A stretch of 64,000 nt of DNA, from NCBI RefSeq assembly GCF_000092425.1, contig NC_014221.1, positions 2,423,001 through 2,487,000 of the forward strand, read 5' to 3'. Source of the stretch: Truepera radiovictrix DSM 17093. Lineage in GTDB: Bacteria > Deinococcota > Deinococci > Deinococcales > Trueperaceae. Made by a program: the position numbers and the translations under genes. The notes below the pieces were generated by a model that made no database searches, was not told where the DNA came from, and was given only the letters and a program-made list of their open reading frames with translations. Below, one piece after another: positions 1-8,168 of this stretch; positions within the stretch are counted from its first letter, which is position 1; every line of letters begins with the position of its first letter.

Positions 1-35
1 AGAAGGTGCTACGCTCGCTCCGTAGGAGGAGCAGC

Positions 36-518
36 ATGTTCGACAAGCTAAACGAGTTTTTCAACCAAGACCCTAAACGCCAGGACGACTACCGCGACTT
101 CGAGCGCCGCTACCGCGAAGACCCCAACAGCATCTCCGACGAGGAGGCCGCCCGCCGCTACCGCGAGCTGATGGCCCACATGGAGGACGACGACGAGGTC
201 GACGCGCAAGAGGAGTACGAGCAGGTGTTTGCGCGCATGACGCCCGAGGAGCGCCGCGCGCTCGCGCGGCGCTACCAAGAGGCGACCCGCGACCCGAGCC
301 GCCGGTACCAAGGCTACCGCGACGACTACGACGACGAGCGGGCGACCTCGCCGCGCGAACTCGCGCGCATGACCCGCCGCGCCTCGAAAGAGGACCCGGA
401 CCTCTTGGAGAGCCTCCTCGGCCCCAACAACCCGCTCAACTCCACCGGCGGCCGCGCCGCGCTCGCCGGGCTCGCCGCGCTCGCCGCGCGCAAGTACTTG
501 GGCGGACGCCGCCGCTAA
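36..518 (+). CDS. Small charged protein of unknown function
   Basis: A 160-residue protein I do not recognise. The start is the ATG preceded by TAGGAGG at 23-29; an in-frame ATG at position 6 is possible but has no visible ribosome binding site. The sequence is very rich in Asp, Glu and Arg, with an acidic run around residues 45-60, so most of it is probably helical or disordered. Only the C-terminal 25 residues are Ala/Leu-rich, ending in basic residues; this could be a short amphipathic or membrane-contacting segment. There is no signal peptide and no catalytic motif. A strong terminator follows 12 bases after the stop, so it is the last gene of its transcript. The upstream context lies outside the window. 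Confidence 0.7.
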   Translation: MFDKLNEFFNQDPKRQDDYRDFERRYREDPNSISDEEAARRYRELMAHMEDDDEVDAQEEYEQVFARMTPEERRALARRYQEATRDPSRRYQGYRDDYDDERATSPRELARMTRRASKEDPDLLESLLGPNNPLNSTGGRAALAGLAALAARKYLGGRRR

Positions 519-530
519 AGGCTCCCCGTG

Positions 531-562
531 GGCGCGCTGAAACGTTTCAGCGCGCCTTTTTT
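531..562 (+). terminator. Rho-independent terminator
   Basis: A perfect 12-bp stem (531-542 with 545-556, central CG) is followed by six T residues at 557-562. It ends the transcript of the small protein before it. Confidence 0.92.
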
Positions 563-601
563 GTGCACGCTGGGCGCGTGGCGGCGCGCGCGGGCGTCCC
601 G

Positions 602-607
602 TAAACT
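602..607 (+). promoter_or_regulatory. -10 box TAAACT for a leaderless start
   Basis: TAAACT lies 5 nt before the GTG at 613, the spacing expected for transcription starting at the start codon. No convincing -35 is visible. Confidence 0.5.
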
Positions 608-612
608 AAAGG

Positions 613-1788
613 GTGCTCACCCCCCCCACCCCCCCCGACGCCCCGACCGCACCCGAGGGGCGGCTCGCGGTCATTGACATCGTGCGCGGCGTCGCGCTCT
701 TGGGCATCTTCACCGTCAACATGCTGTTTTTCAGCTCCCCGGCGGGGTACTTCGGACTCACCCGCACCTGGCCGGGGGAGCTTAACTGGTGGCTCGAGGC
801 CGCCGTGCGCACCTTTTTTCAGGGGGCGTTCTACGCCCTCTTCTCCTTTCTCTTCGGGCTCGGCTTCGCGTTGCAGCTGCGGCGCGGGCGCGCGGCGCTG
901 CCGCGCTTTCGCCGCCGCTTGCTGGTGCTTTTGGGCATCGGCGCGCTCCACGCGAGCTTGATCTGGTACGGCGACATCCTGCTGAGCTACGCGGCGGCGG
1001 GGTTTGTGCTCGCGCCCTTTGCCTTTCGCCGCACCGGGGTGGTCATCGCCGGCGCCGCCCTCTTTTTCACGCTCTCGAGCGGTTCGTACCTGGGTTTTTG
1101 GGACCTCGGGTTCGCGGGGCGCGCGCCGTGGCTGACGCTCGCCGCTTTCGACCGGACCTTCGGCGAGGGGACGTACCCCGAGGTCGTCGCGTACCAGCTC
1201 CGCCTCCTCGGGCGCGAGGTGCTCAACTTCCCGAGCTTTCTACCGACCGTGTTGTGGCTGTTTCTCCTAGGGCTCCTGGCGGGACGCCACGAGGTCTTCG
1301 CCCGCCCCAACCGCCGCCTCTGGCTCTGGGTGCTCGCCGCCGCCCTGCCCTTGGCGCTCATCTTCAAGGGGTTTTACGCCACCTGGCTGCTCACTGGGAC
1401 GCGGCACCCCTTCTCGCTCGCCTTTTCGTTCGCCCTCGGCGGGCCCGCGCTGATGTTCGTCTACCTCGCCCTCTTGAACCTGCTCCTGGCGCGCGCGCGG
1501 TGGCGGCAGCGCCTCGGCTTTTTCGGCGCCGCGGGGCGCATGGCGCTCAGCAACTACCTCGCCCAGTCGCTCATCTGCACGCTCATCTTTAACGGTTACG
1601 GGCTCGGTTACTGGGGGGAGTTGGGCCTCACCGTCACGCTCCCCTTGGCGCTCGCCATCTTCGCCCTGCAGGCGGTCTTTAGCGTCCTCTGGTTGCGGCA
1701 CTTCCGCTTCGGCCCCGCCGAGTGGGTCTGGCGCAGCCTCACCTACGGCGCGCCCCAACCGCTGCGCCACGCGCGCGCGGGGTCGTGA
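613..1788 (+). CDS. DUF418-family membrane protein (first copy)
   Basis: A 391-residue integral membrane protein of the YeiB/DUF418 family, whose biochemical role is not established. Family features: an N-terminal IDIVRGVALLGIF segment (family form D-x-x-RG-x-A-x-x-G), many Leu/Phe-rich membrane helices, a GLGFALQL segment near residue 85, and the C-terminal conserved part with GRMALSNYLAQS and WLRHFRFGPAEWVWRSLTYG. Length is normal for the family. The GTG start has no good Shine-Dalgarno but sits 5 nt after TAAACT, so translation is probably leaderless. Its stop overlaps the GTG of the next gene. A paralogue lies two genes downstream (2303-3490). Family assignment is secure, function is not. 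Confidence 0.88.
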   Translation: MLTPPTPPDAPTAPEGRLAVIDIVRGVALLGIFTVNMLFFSSPAGYFGLTRTWPGELNWWLEAAVRTFFQGAFYALFSFLFGLGFALQLRRGRAALPRFRRRLLVLLGIGALHASLIWYGDILLSYAAAGFVLAPFAFRRTGVVIAGAALFFTLSSGSYLGFWDLGFAGRAPWLTLAAFDRTFGEGTYPEVVAYQLRLLGREVLNFPSFLPTVLWLFLLGLLAGRHEVFARPNRRLWLWVLAAALPLALIFKGFYATWLLTGTRHPFSLAFSFALGGPALMFVYLALLNLLLARARWRQRLGFFGAAGRMALSNYLAQSLICTLIFNGYGLGYWGELGLTVTLPLALAIFALQAVFSVLWLRHFRFGPAEWVWRSLTYGAPQPLRHARAGS

Positions 1789-2255
1789 GGTCGCGCCTCG
1801 TGCGCGCCGCCCGCACCTGGCCGGGGGTGCGGGGCTGGGGGGAGACGCTCCTGGCGCTCGCGGTCTTCGCCGCGCTCGCGCTGCCCCTGGGACGTTGGGG
1901 TGGGCTGCTCGAGGCATCCGCCGCGCTCCCCCCCGGAGCGGCCCTGAGAGTCGTTCTGCGCGCCTTTTTCGTACCGAGCGCGCTTGAAGAGATCCTCTTT
2001 CGGGTGCTCCCGCCACCCCGCTGGGCGCTCCCCGCACTCGGCGCCTACGTGCTCACGCACCCGCTCAACGCCCTTTTCGTGCGGGGGGCGCGGGACGTCT
2101 TTTTGAACCCCCTCTTCTTGCTGCTGACGCTCCTTCTGGGGGCGCTCTGCAGCCTCCTCTACCGCCGCACGGGGTCGCTCTGGCCGCCCGTGGTGCTGCA
2201 CTGGGCGGTGGTGAGCGTCTGGCTCCCCTGGGGGGGCGCGGCGGCGCTCGGATAG
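1785..2255 (+). CDS. CPBP-family intramembrane protease (CAAX-protease-like), short form
   Basis: A 156-residue membrane protein resembling the CPBP (Abi/CAAX protease, Rce1-like) family. The first family motif is visible as EEILFR, and a histidine motif as THPLNAL. A third conserved segment, SLWPPVVLHWAVV, carries the last metal-ligand-type His. Four or so hydrophobic helices are apparent; at this length it is a minimal family member. I chose the GTG at 1785, giving a GTGA overlap with the preceding DUF418 stop, over an in-frame ATG at 1722 deep inside that gene. Overlap implies translational coupling. CPBP proteins include prenyl-protein proteases and bacteriocin self-immunity proteins; nothing here decides which. 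Confidence 0.75.
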   Translation: MRSRLVRAARTWPGVRGWGETLLALAVFAALALPLGRWGGLLEASAALPPGAALRVVLRAFFVPSALEEILFRVLPPPRWALPALGAYVLTHPLNALFVRGARDVFLNPLFLLLTLLLGALCSLLYRRTGSLWPPVVLHWAVVSVWLPWGGAAALG

Positions 2256-2302
2256 CCCCATCTCACCCCGCCTTTGCTAGCTTAAAGGGGAAAGGAGCTG
2301 CC

Positions 2303-3490
2303 ATGACTGCCCCTTCCACCCCCTCGAAGACCGACCCCCTCTTCGCCCCCGCCGTCCCCGAAACCCGCTTCGTCACCCTCGACATCCTGCGCGGGTTCGC
2401 CCTGTTTGGCGTGTTGCTCGTCAACATGCTCATGTTCTCCTACCTTGCGCCGCTCTACCCGCCGCTGGCCGCGCCCGGTCTCGGTCCCCTCGAGCGCGCC
2501 GCCGAGTGGGTGATCGTCACCTTCGCCGAGGGGTCGTTTTACCCGATCTTCGCCTTTTTGTTCGGCCTCGGCTTCGCGCTGCAGCTGCGCAAGGGCGAGG
2601 GGGTCGTGCCCCTCTACCGGCGGCGTCTTTTCGTCCTGCTCGGTATCGGGGTGCTGCACGCCGTCTTCGTCTGGTTGGGCGACATCTTGGTCACGTACGC
2701 GCTCGTGGGCTTTTTGCTGCTCCCTTTTCGGAACCGCTCGGACCGGACGCTGCTCCTATGGGTCGTGGGCGGGACGCTCTACACCTTCATCGCCTTTTAC
2801 GTGCTCACCCTTTTCGGTGGCAACGCGCTGCCGCCCGAACTCCTCGCGCAGCTCGAGGGGCTCTACCGCACGGGCAGCTACGCCGAGCTGACGCTCGTGC
2901 GCCTCAGCTGGCTGTTTCTCAACCTCACGAACCTGCTCGTGGTCTTTCCGCAGATTTTGGCGCTCTTTCTGCTCGGGCTCCTCGTCGGGCGGCGGGGGGT
3001 GCTCCAGGACCCCGAGGCGCACGCGCCTCTGCTGCGCCGCACCTTTGGGGTGACCCTCGCGGTCGGTCTACCGCTCGTGCTGCTGCGCGGCGCGGCGCTC
3101 GCCCGGGGGGGCAGCACGCCGCTTTTCGAGGCGCTCGACGTCGCCATCGGCAGCCCCGCCCTCGGCTTCGCCTACCTCTCGGGGCTCGCGCTGCTTTTGC
3201 GCGCCGCGCGGTGGCAAGCGCGTCTGGGGCCGCTCGCCGCCGTCGGGCGCACCGCCCTCAGCAACTACCTGGCGCAGTCCCTGATCTGCACGCTCCTCTT
3301 CTACCCCTACGGTTTAGGGCTTTTCGGCCGCGTCGGGCCGGCGTGGGGCATCGTGCTCACCCTGGCGCTCTTCGCCGCGCAGATCGTGCTCAGCAACCTC
3401 TGGTTGCAGCGCTACCGCTACGGGCTCGCCGAGTGGGTCTGGCGGGCTCTGACCTACCAAGCGCGTCCGGCGCTGCGGCGGGGGGTCTAA
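2303..3490 (+). CDS. DUF418-family membrane protein (second copy)
   Basis: A 395-residue paralogue of the protein at 613-1788, with the same landmarks: LDILRGFALFGVLLVNML near the N-terminus, FGLGFALQLRKGEG, RTALSNYLAQSLICTLLFY, and a C-terminal RYRYGLAEWVWRALTYQ. Several membrane helices are predicted by eye. AAAGGAG lies at a normal distance before the ATG, unlike the first copy, whose start looks leaderless. The two copies flank a CPBP protease gene, so the trio probably arose by local duplication. The role of DUF418 proteins is unknown; transport or signalling at the membrane is a guess. Confidence 0.9.
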   Translation: MTAPSTPSKTDPLFAPAVPETRFVTLDILRGFALFGVLLVNMLMFSYLAPLYPPLAAPGLGPLERAAEWVIVTFAEGSFYPIFAFLFGLGFALQLRKGEGVVPLYRRRLFVLLGIGVLHAVFVWLGDILVTYALVGFLLLPFRNRSDRTLLLWVVGGTLYTFIAFYVLTLFGGNALPPELLAQLEGLYRTGSYAELTLVRLSWLFLNLTNLLVVFPQILALFLLGLLVGRRGVLQDPEAHAPLLRRTFGVTLAVGLPLVLLRGAALARGGSTPLFEALDVAIGSPALGFAYLSGLALLLRAARWQARLGPLAAVGRTALSNYLAQSLICTLLFYPYGLGLFGRVGPAWGIVLTLALFAAQIVLSNLWLQRYRYGLAEWVWRALTYQARPALRRGV

Positions 3491-3499
3491 GCCTCAAAA

Positions 3500-3531
3500 G
3501 CGCCCCCGACCGGCCTGGGCGTCGGGGGCGC
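3500..3531. terminator. Inverted repeat after the second DUF418 gene
   Basis: An 11-bp perfect stem (3500-3510 with 3521-3531, 10-nt loop) begins 9 bases after the stop codon. There is no T tract on the + strand, only AAAA before it, so it may be an mRNA 3'-end stabiliser rather than a full terminator. Confidence 0.45.
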
Positions 3532-3610
3532 GCTTGGCGGAGCACGATTTCGTCCTCGGTGCTGTTGACCTTCATGCACTTTGGCCGCTGGTTTAGCGCC
3601 CAGCGAGCGC

Positions 3611-3654
3611 CTGTGGCTTGGCCACAAGCCACAGGCCACAGGCCACGAACCCAA
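3611..3654. repeat. Heptamer array (GGCCACA-type) with an inverted arm
   Basis: CTGTGGCTTG at 3611-3620 pairs with CAAGCCACAG at 3625-3634. From 3621 the sequence runs in 7-base units close to GGCCACA. The rest of the 3532-3795 gap holds nothing I recognise. Confidence 0.6.
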
Positions 3655-3795
3655 ACCGGTTCATGCGGAAGCTTAGAATAATGCTTAGGACGACGTCAAC
3701 GGAACCTAGGTCGTGCTAGCCGACCGGACGCTCAAATCGCAAAAACCCTTGGCGCTGTCGCCAAGGGTCTTCGAGGTAAGGCCGTTCTCGAGGGT

Positions 3796-4311
3796 CTAGA
3801 AGTGGAAGTTGAACCCGAAGCGGCCGCGGAACGAACCGCGCGGGTTGTTGAAGTTGGGCGGCGCCACGACGCCGGGTTGCAGCTCGCCGAAGAGCCCGAT
3901 GCGCCCGAGCATCGCCTCGGCCCCCACGACGCCGTGGACCCCGAAGCGGCGCACGTCGGTGAGGCGGCGCGCGCTCTGGCGGTAGTAGCCGTCGACCCCG
4001 GCGCCCAGGTAGAGGTTGCTGTGGGTCGTGGTGTTGGGCGCGGCGCTCGCGCGCACGTTGACGTTGTCGGTCGTGAAGTAGTAGACCGGCACGAGCACGT
4101 CCAAGCTCGCCATCTCGGGGCGGGCGTCGCGCAGGCTCCCCTCGGCGCTCACGCGCAGCTCGAGCGACGGCGAGAGCGCGACGCCGAGGTGCGCGCCCGC
4201 CTTAAAGTCCTCGTTGACGTAGGGCGAACCGGTCGAGAGGCCAAAATAGAACGCCTGCGCGTGCGCGGCCCCCAGGACGACGAAAAGAAGGACAAACAGG
4301 GTTTTTTTCAC
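3796..4311 (-). CDS. Secreted, probable outer-membrane beta-barrel protein
   Basis: A 171-residue protein with a clear signal peptide (MKKTLFVLLFVVLGAAHAQA, cleavage near residue 20). The mature part has alternating polar/hydrophobic residues, many Gly and aromatics, and ends in Phe (FGFNFHF), which is typical of outer-membrane beta-barrels that insert through BamA. No enzyme motif is visible. The start is a GTG preceded at 4 nt by GGAGGTT. It is separated from its neighbours by an intergenic region on one side and a decayed locus on the other. The barrel assignment is inference from composition and the terminal Phe; a soluble periplasmic beta protein is an alternative. Confidence 0.7.
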   Translation of the reverse strand: MKKTLFVLLFVVLGAAHAQAFYFGLSTGSPYVNEDFKAGAHLGVALSPSLELRVSAEGSLRDARPEMASLDVLVPVYYFTTDNVNVRASAAPNTTTHSNLYLGAGVDGYYRQSARRLTDVRRFGVHGVVGAEAMLGRIGLFGELQPGVVAPPNFNNPRGSFRGRFGFNFHF

Positions 4312-4341
4312 GCGTAACCTCCACCGCCCACCCTAGCAGCC

Positions 4342-4505
4342 CTAGCTTAAGCGAAGTTTAAGAGGCTCGAGCCACCCCTTCTCCCGCGCGAGGCGCGCCG
4401 TGCGGTTGCTGACGTCCAACTTGCCGATCGCCTCCGAGAGGTAGAGCGCACCGCCCCGTCTGAAAGCCCGAGCTCGCGGGCGATCTCGGGGCTCGGGCGA
4501 GCGCC
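4342..4505 (-). pseudogene. Fragment of a LuxR/NarL-type response regulator (HTH part only)
   Basis: The DNA-binding end of a NarL-family response regulator is readable only across two frames. One frame gives EIARELGLSDGAVR; the continuation YLSEAIGKLDVSNRT followed by LAREKGWL is in another. Restoring one base near 4453 would give the usual VRSYLSEAIGKL of DesR-like regulators, so a 1-nt deletion broke the gene. The LAREKGWL end also looks a few residues short. No receiver domain with phospho-acceptor Asp can be found in the 4505-4655 stretch; that part is lost. Together with the broken ABC ATPase upstream (5100-5540) this looks like the remains of an ABC-transporter / two-component locus. 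Confidence 0.7.
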
Positions 4506-4654
4506 GTGCGCCCCCAGCCGAGCGCCCCGAAGTCGGGGGCAACCAGGGGCTGCACAAAGGCGCCGAGCAGCTACACCAGGTGCAAAGCGGGCTCCCACCC
4601 GAGGGCGGCGGGCGCGAGAGCGCAACACGGCGCGACCTTGACCCGCGAGGCCGC

Positions 4655-5038
4655 TTAGAAGCGCTCGAGCTCGAGCTCGCCGAAGATGACCGTGCCGCTC
4701 AGGCGCAGCGTCGGCGAAGCGTCCGAGAGCGCGGGCGGCACCCCGACCTCGTCGACGCTGCCCAGAATCGGCTGCGCGTCGCTCAGGACGCGCCACGAGG
4801 CGGGGACGCGCAGCTCGACGCCACCAAAAAGGACGAAGAACTCGAGCTTCACCTCCGGCGCGGCGAGCACCGCCTCGCGCAGGTCGAGGCGAATCGAACC
4901 GAACACGCACGACAGGTTGCCCCCTGAAACGTGCATCCCCGCAGCGCGCACCTCGGCGCTGCCGAAGATCACCGTGCGGTCGACGCGTTGGGCGGGTGCG
5001 GTGGGCGGGGTGTCGGGTGAGGCGGGGGTCGGGTCCAT
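4655..5038 (-). CDS. LiaF-like C-terminal-domain protein
   Basis: A 127-residue protein matching the C-terminal beta-helical domain of LiaF/VraT-type proteins (cell-wall-active antibiotic response). The pattern is TVIFGSAEVR ... SCVFGSIRLDLREA ... EFFVLFGGVELRVPASWRV ... LSGTVIFGELELERF, repeated short strands with FG turns. No membrane helices precede it, so it is the soluble domain only. The ATG at 5038 has AAAGGA about 9 nt before it. It lies between pseudogene fragments of an ABC ATPase and of a DesR-like regulator, the kind of locus such domains normally accompany; it may be the last intact member. The same frame continues upstream into the ABC fragment, but that part is not one protein with it. 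Confidence 0.72.
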   Translation of the reverse strand: MDPTPASPDTPPTAPAQRVDRTVIFGSAEVRAAGMHVSGGNLSCVFGSIRLDLREAVLAAPEVKLEFFVLFGGVELRVPASWRVLSDAQPILGSVDEVGVPPALSDASPTLRLSGTVIFGELELERF

Positions 5039-5099
5039 CGTCGATCCTTTCCAGCTGCTACCAGGCAGCCTCATGAGCCGCGCCCCGTAGGGCGATTGT

Positions 5100-5540
5100 A
5101 AGCCAAATCGGCTACGACGCTGCGGGCTACCCGTAGGTCTGGCCTTTGGGGCGACGTCTAGGCCCGTCGTCAGTTCGTCCAGGTTTAGCAGGTCGGGATC
5201 GCCCACGAGGGCGAGCGCGAGGTGCAGCCGCCCCTTCTGCCCGCCCGAAAGACTCCCGTAGAGCCGGCGCTCGAGCCCCGAGAGCCCCGCGCGCGCCACG
5301 ACCTCGCCCAACGGGAGCGGCTGCGGGTAGTAGGCGGCAAAGTGCGCTACGTGCTCGCGCACCGTGAGCGTCTCCGGCACGCCGGAGAGCTCGAGCACCG
5401 CCCCGACGCGCGTGCGGTTCGCCGCGCCCCGAGAAGTCGGCGCCGAAGAGCCGCGCGTCGCCCGCGGTCGGTTTGAGAAGCCCCAGCATGAACCCGACCG
5501 CTTCCCGGGCAGGGGCTTTGGGCCGGGGCACCGGCGCTAA
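5100..5540 (-). pseudogene. Broken ABC-2-type transporter ATPase
   Basis: The middle of an ABC ATPase is present in two frames. FMLGLLKPTAGDARLFGADF is in one; RTRVGAVLELSGVPETLTV and SLSGGQKGRLHLALAL are in a second, so there is a frameshift near 5420-5440. The Walker A loop is destroyed (a remnant with GK is seen in a third frame) and Walker B reads LLNLDELTTGLD, with Glu in place of the usual Pro. The sequence stops matching right after TTGLD, so the C-terminus and the permease gene are missing. The gene is therefore non-functional. Confidence 0.78.
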
Positions 5541-5621
5541 GCGCTGCACCCCGATACGCGTTGGCGGGGAGCAGCGCCGCCCCCGTCGTGCCGGTCTCCC
5601 CGTTGGCGCGAATGGGGCGCT

Positions 5622-5640
5622 AAACGGGGGGTGATCCCCC
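5622..5640 (-). terminator. Possible weak terminator after the carotenoid operon
   Basis: On the minus strand a GGGGG-ATCA-CCCCC hairpin starts directly after the stop codon and is followed by GTTT. The stem is short and the T run poor, so this is tentative. Confidence 0.35.
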
Positions 5641-7077
5641 TTAGCGGCGCACGCGACCCGCCAAGACGAGCGCCGCCGCGTGGCGCCCCGACAGGAGCGC
5701 CAGCGGGATCCCGCCCCCCGGGTGCACGGTGCCGTTCGCCAGCACGAGGTTGCGCACGCCCCGCAGGGTCTGCTTGGGCCGCAGGGTGGCCGCGAGCGAG
5801 TGCGGCGCGGCGCCGTAGATGGCGCCGCGGTGCGCGAAGCGCGCGAGGTAGGCGGGCGGCAAGACCCGGCGCACGCGGACGCGCTCCCGCACGTCCAGGC
5901 CGCGCCGCGCCAAGACGCCCAAGAGGTGCTCGGCGTAGCCCTCCCCCCCGTGCGCCCCAGCGGGCGCGGCCTCGGGGAGGGCGGGGGCGTTGACCAGCAC
6001 GAACCAGTTCTCGCAGCCCGGGGGGGCGTCGCCGACCTCCGACTTCGAGCTGATCGAGACGTAGAGCGTCGGGTCCGCGGGGAGCGCGCCGCGCGCGATC
6101 GCCCGGAATTCGGCGCGGTAGTCGTGCGGGAAGAGGATGTTGTGGTGCGCCAGCCCCGGCGTCTTTCCCTCGAGCCCCAAGAGCAGCACGAAACCCGACA
6201 GCGAAGGCTCTCGCCGCTCGGCCCGCGAGCGCCTCCCCAAAAGCCGGTGCGTGCGGATGAGGTCGAGCCCGGAGACCACCACGTCCGCCGCGAAGACCCC
6301 CGCGCTCGTGTGCGCCGCCGCGACGCGCCCGCTTTGCACCTCGAGGCGCTCGACGTGCACCCCCGTGTGCAGCGCCACCCCCAGCTTCTCGGCGAGCGCC
6401 GCGAGGCGCCGCACCACCCCCTTGATGCCGCCGACCGGGTAGAACACCCCTAAGCCCAGCTCCACCCAGGCGATGTTGTGCAGCACCGCCGGGGCGCGCG
6501 TGGGGTCGGCGCCGAAGTAGGTCGCAAAGCGCAAAAAGAAGGGCTCGAGGTCGCCCGTGGCGCCGAACTGCCGCAAAAGGGCGGGCAGGCGCTTTCCCGG
6601 GTGCGCTCTTAGCCCCCCGCCAAGGGCGTAGCGCAAGAGCTCGCGCGGCCCCGGCGCGTGCCCGAAGAGGAAGGTGGGGGCCGCCGCCTCGTAGAGCGCG
6701 CGCGCCTCGCGCACGAGCCGCCGGTACGCCCGCGCCTCGTGGGGCGTCAGCTGCGCGGTCGTCGCCTCGGCGTCTTTGAAAACGTCCCACACCCGCCCCG
6801 ACGGGTAGAGGTAGCGGCAGAGGGGGGAGAGCGGCCAAAAGACGGGGGGCGTCTCCCCCGCGCGCGCGAAGAGCTCCGTAACGATCTCGGGGAGCGTCCA
6901 GACGCTCGGGCCGAGGTCGAAGCGAAACCCGCCCGCCGCAAACTCCCCCGCCTTGCCGCCGACCTCGGGCTCCCGCTCCACGAGCGTCACCTCTAGCCCC
7001 GCGAGCGCTAGGTGCAGCGCCGCTGAGAGCCCCGCGAAACCGCCCCCCAAGACGAGCGCCGTTTTAGGGGCGCTCAC
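5641..7077 (-). CDS. Carotenoid desaturase of the CrtI/CrtD/CrtN family, probably CrtD-like
   Basis: A 478-residue FAD-dependent carotenoid desaturase. The N-terminus holds the dinucleotide-binding fold (ALVLGGGFAGLSAALHLALA, then VTLVEREPEVGGKAG). The C-terminus has the family signature LANGTVHPGGGIPLALLSGR, which also contacts FAD. GTG at 7077 overlaps the glycosyltransferase stop (GTGA) and was chosen over the longer ORF. Being last in an operon with a glycosyltransferase and a lycopene cyclase/CruF hydratase fusion, it most likely acts as a 3',4'-desaturase on a 1'-hydroxy carotenoid (CrtD role in deinoxanthin or myxol synthesis). A phytoene-desaturase role cannot be excluded, because no other CrtI candidate lies in the window. 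Confidence 0.82.
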   Translation of the reverse strand: MSAPKTALVLGGGFAGLSAALHLALAGLEVTLVEREPEVGGKAGEFAAGGFRFDLGPSVWTLPEIVTELFARAGETPPVFWPLSPLCRYLYPSGRVWDVFKDAEATTAQLTPHEARAYRRLVREARALYEAAAPTFLFGHAPGPRELLRYALGGGLRAHPGKRLPALLRQFGATGDLEPFFLRFATYFGADPTRAPAVLHNIAWVELGLGVFYPVGGIKGVVRRLAALAEKLGVALHTGVHVERLEVQSGRVAAAHTSAGVFAADVVVSGLDLIRTHRLLGRRSRAERREPSLSGFVLLLGLEGKTPGLAHHNILFPHDYRAEFRAIARGALPADPTLYVSISSKSEVGDAPPGCENWFVLVNAPALPEAAPAGAHGGEGYAEHLLGVLARRGLDVRERVRVRRVLPPAYLARFAHRGAIYGAAPHSLAATLRPKQTLRGVRNLVLANGTVHPGGGIPLALLSGRHAAALVLAGRVRR

Positions 7078-8168
7078 GACGCCCCCCCGTAGGTGCGGCC
7101 CTTCCAGGTGTAGGTGCGCGACAGCAGCGCGCGCCACCCCACCCGCCAGAGGGGAAAGGCCATCAGGGGCTGCAAAAACGCCTCCAGGGGGCTCCGGCGC
7201 GTTTTAAAGCAGGTGAGCGCGCGCTGAAAGGCGCCCATCGCCGCCGGCACCAACCAGAGCGGGTGCCAGAGCGACAGGGGCCACGCGAGCGTGTAGGCGA
7301 GGGTGTTGAGCAAAAGTGACGCCACGAGCTGCGGGCGCCCACCATGGGCCGCCACGATGTTTTTGGAGAAGCCCGCGACGGTCTCCTCGGCGCTCCGGTA
7401 CATGCGGGTGCTGAGGAGCTCGCCGCCGAGCGCTAGGGCTACCTTGAGCCCCTTGCCCTTGGCGCGCTGGCCCATACGCACGTCCTCCAAAACTTCGTCC
7501 CGAAAGGCGCGGTGACCGCCGACTTGCAGATACGCCGAACGCGTCCAGAGCATGCACTGGCCGTTCCCCGCCGAAAAGGCCGCGTCGCGGGTGCGCCGCA
7601 CGGCGGGGTACGGCAGATACCCCAGGAGGATAAGGTCGATTAAGGGCACCGTGAGGCGCTCGAAGAGGGTGTGCGTGCGCTGCCGCGGCCAGACGCTCGC
7701 GTACACCGCGTCGTGGCGTTCGGCAAAGGCGAGGAGCGCGCCCAAAGCCCCCCGCTCCCAGAAGACGTCGGCGTCGGTAAACACCACCAGCTCGCCCGAG
7801 GCCGCCCCCGCGAGCTGGTAGCAGGCCCAGTTCTTCCCCCCCCACCCCGCCGGTAGGGGCTCGCCCCGCAAGACCCTGAGCTGCGGGTGCTCGGCGGCGA
7901 AGCCCTGCAACACCCGCAGCGTGTCGTCCGTGGAGTTGTCGTCCAGGACGATCACCTCCGCCGCGCCCTGGGCCAGGAGGCCGGGGAGCGTCTCCGGCAG
8001 GGTCGCCGCTTCGTTGCGCGCGGGGACGAGGAGCGACACGCGGCGCCGGCGCACCGGCTCGGCGGGCGCGAGGACGGGAAACGTCGCGGCGTTGATGAGC
8101 AGCACGGCGAGCTGCACGCCCAAAAAGAGCGTCACGAGCCACCACAGCGCCGTCGCAGGCGGGCTCAC
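7074..8168 (-). CDS. Family 2 glycosyltransferase, probable carotenoid glycosyltransferase (CruC-like)
   Basis: A 364-residue membrane glycosyltransferase of the GT-A fold. An N-terminal helix (residues 5-30) is followed by VSLLVPARNEAATL, VIVLDDNSTDDTL and the metal-binding VVFTDADVFW (DAD in place of DXD). EDVRMGQRAKGKG resembles the ED motif that precedes the acceptor site. Two or three C-terminal helices (LAWPLSLWHPLWLVPAAM) anchor it. GTG at 8168 overlaps the upstream stop (GTGA). In green sulfur bacteria the pair CruC (glycosyltransferase) and CruD (acyltransferase) decorates hydroxy-carotenoids; here an acyltransferase domain is fused to the upstream protein, so glycosylation of a carotenoid 1'- or 2'-hydroxyl is the likely job. 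The substrate is inferred from context. Confidence 0.82.
   Translation of the reverse strand: MSPPATALWWLVTLFLGVQLAVLLINAATFPVLAPAEPVRRRRVSLLVPARNEAATLPETLPGLLAQGAAEVIVLDDNSTDDTLRVLQGFAAEHPQLRVLRGEPLPAGWGGKNWACYQLAGAASGELVVFTDADVFWERGALGALLAFAERHDAVYASVWPRQRTHTLFERLTVPLIDLILLGYLPYPAVRRTRDAAFSAGNGQCMLWTRSAYLQVGGHRAFRDEVLEDVRMGQRAKGKGLKVALALGGELLSTRMYRSAEETVAGFSKNIVAAHGGRPQLVASLLLNTLAYTLAWPLSLWHPLWLVPAAMGAFQRALTCFKTRRSPLEAFLQPLMAFPLWRVGWRALLSRTYTWKGRTYGGAS

Noticed and set aside
3500-3531. Strong terminator after the second DUF418 gene
   Set aside because: The stem is good but no T tract follows, so I list it only as an inverted repeat with modest confidence.
4347-4910. 187-codon minus-strand frame over the LiaF-like gene
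   Set aside because: It overlaps the LiaF-like gene in another frame; only its last third carries true homology, as part of the broken regulator.
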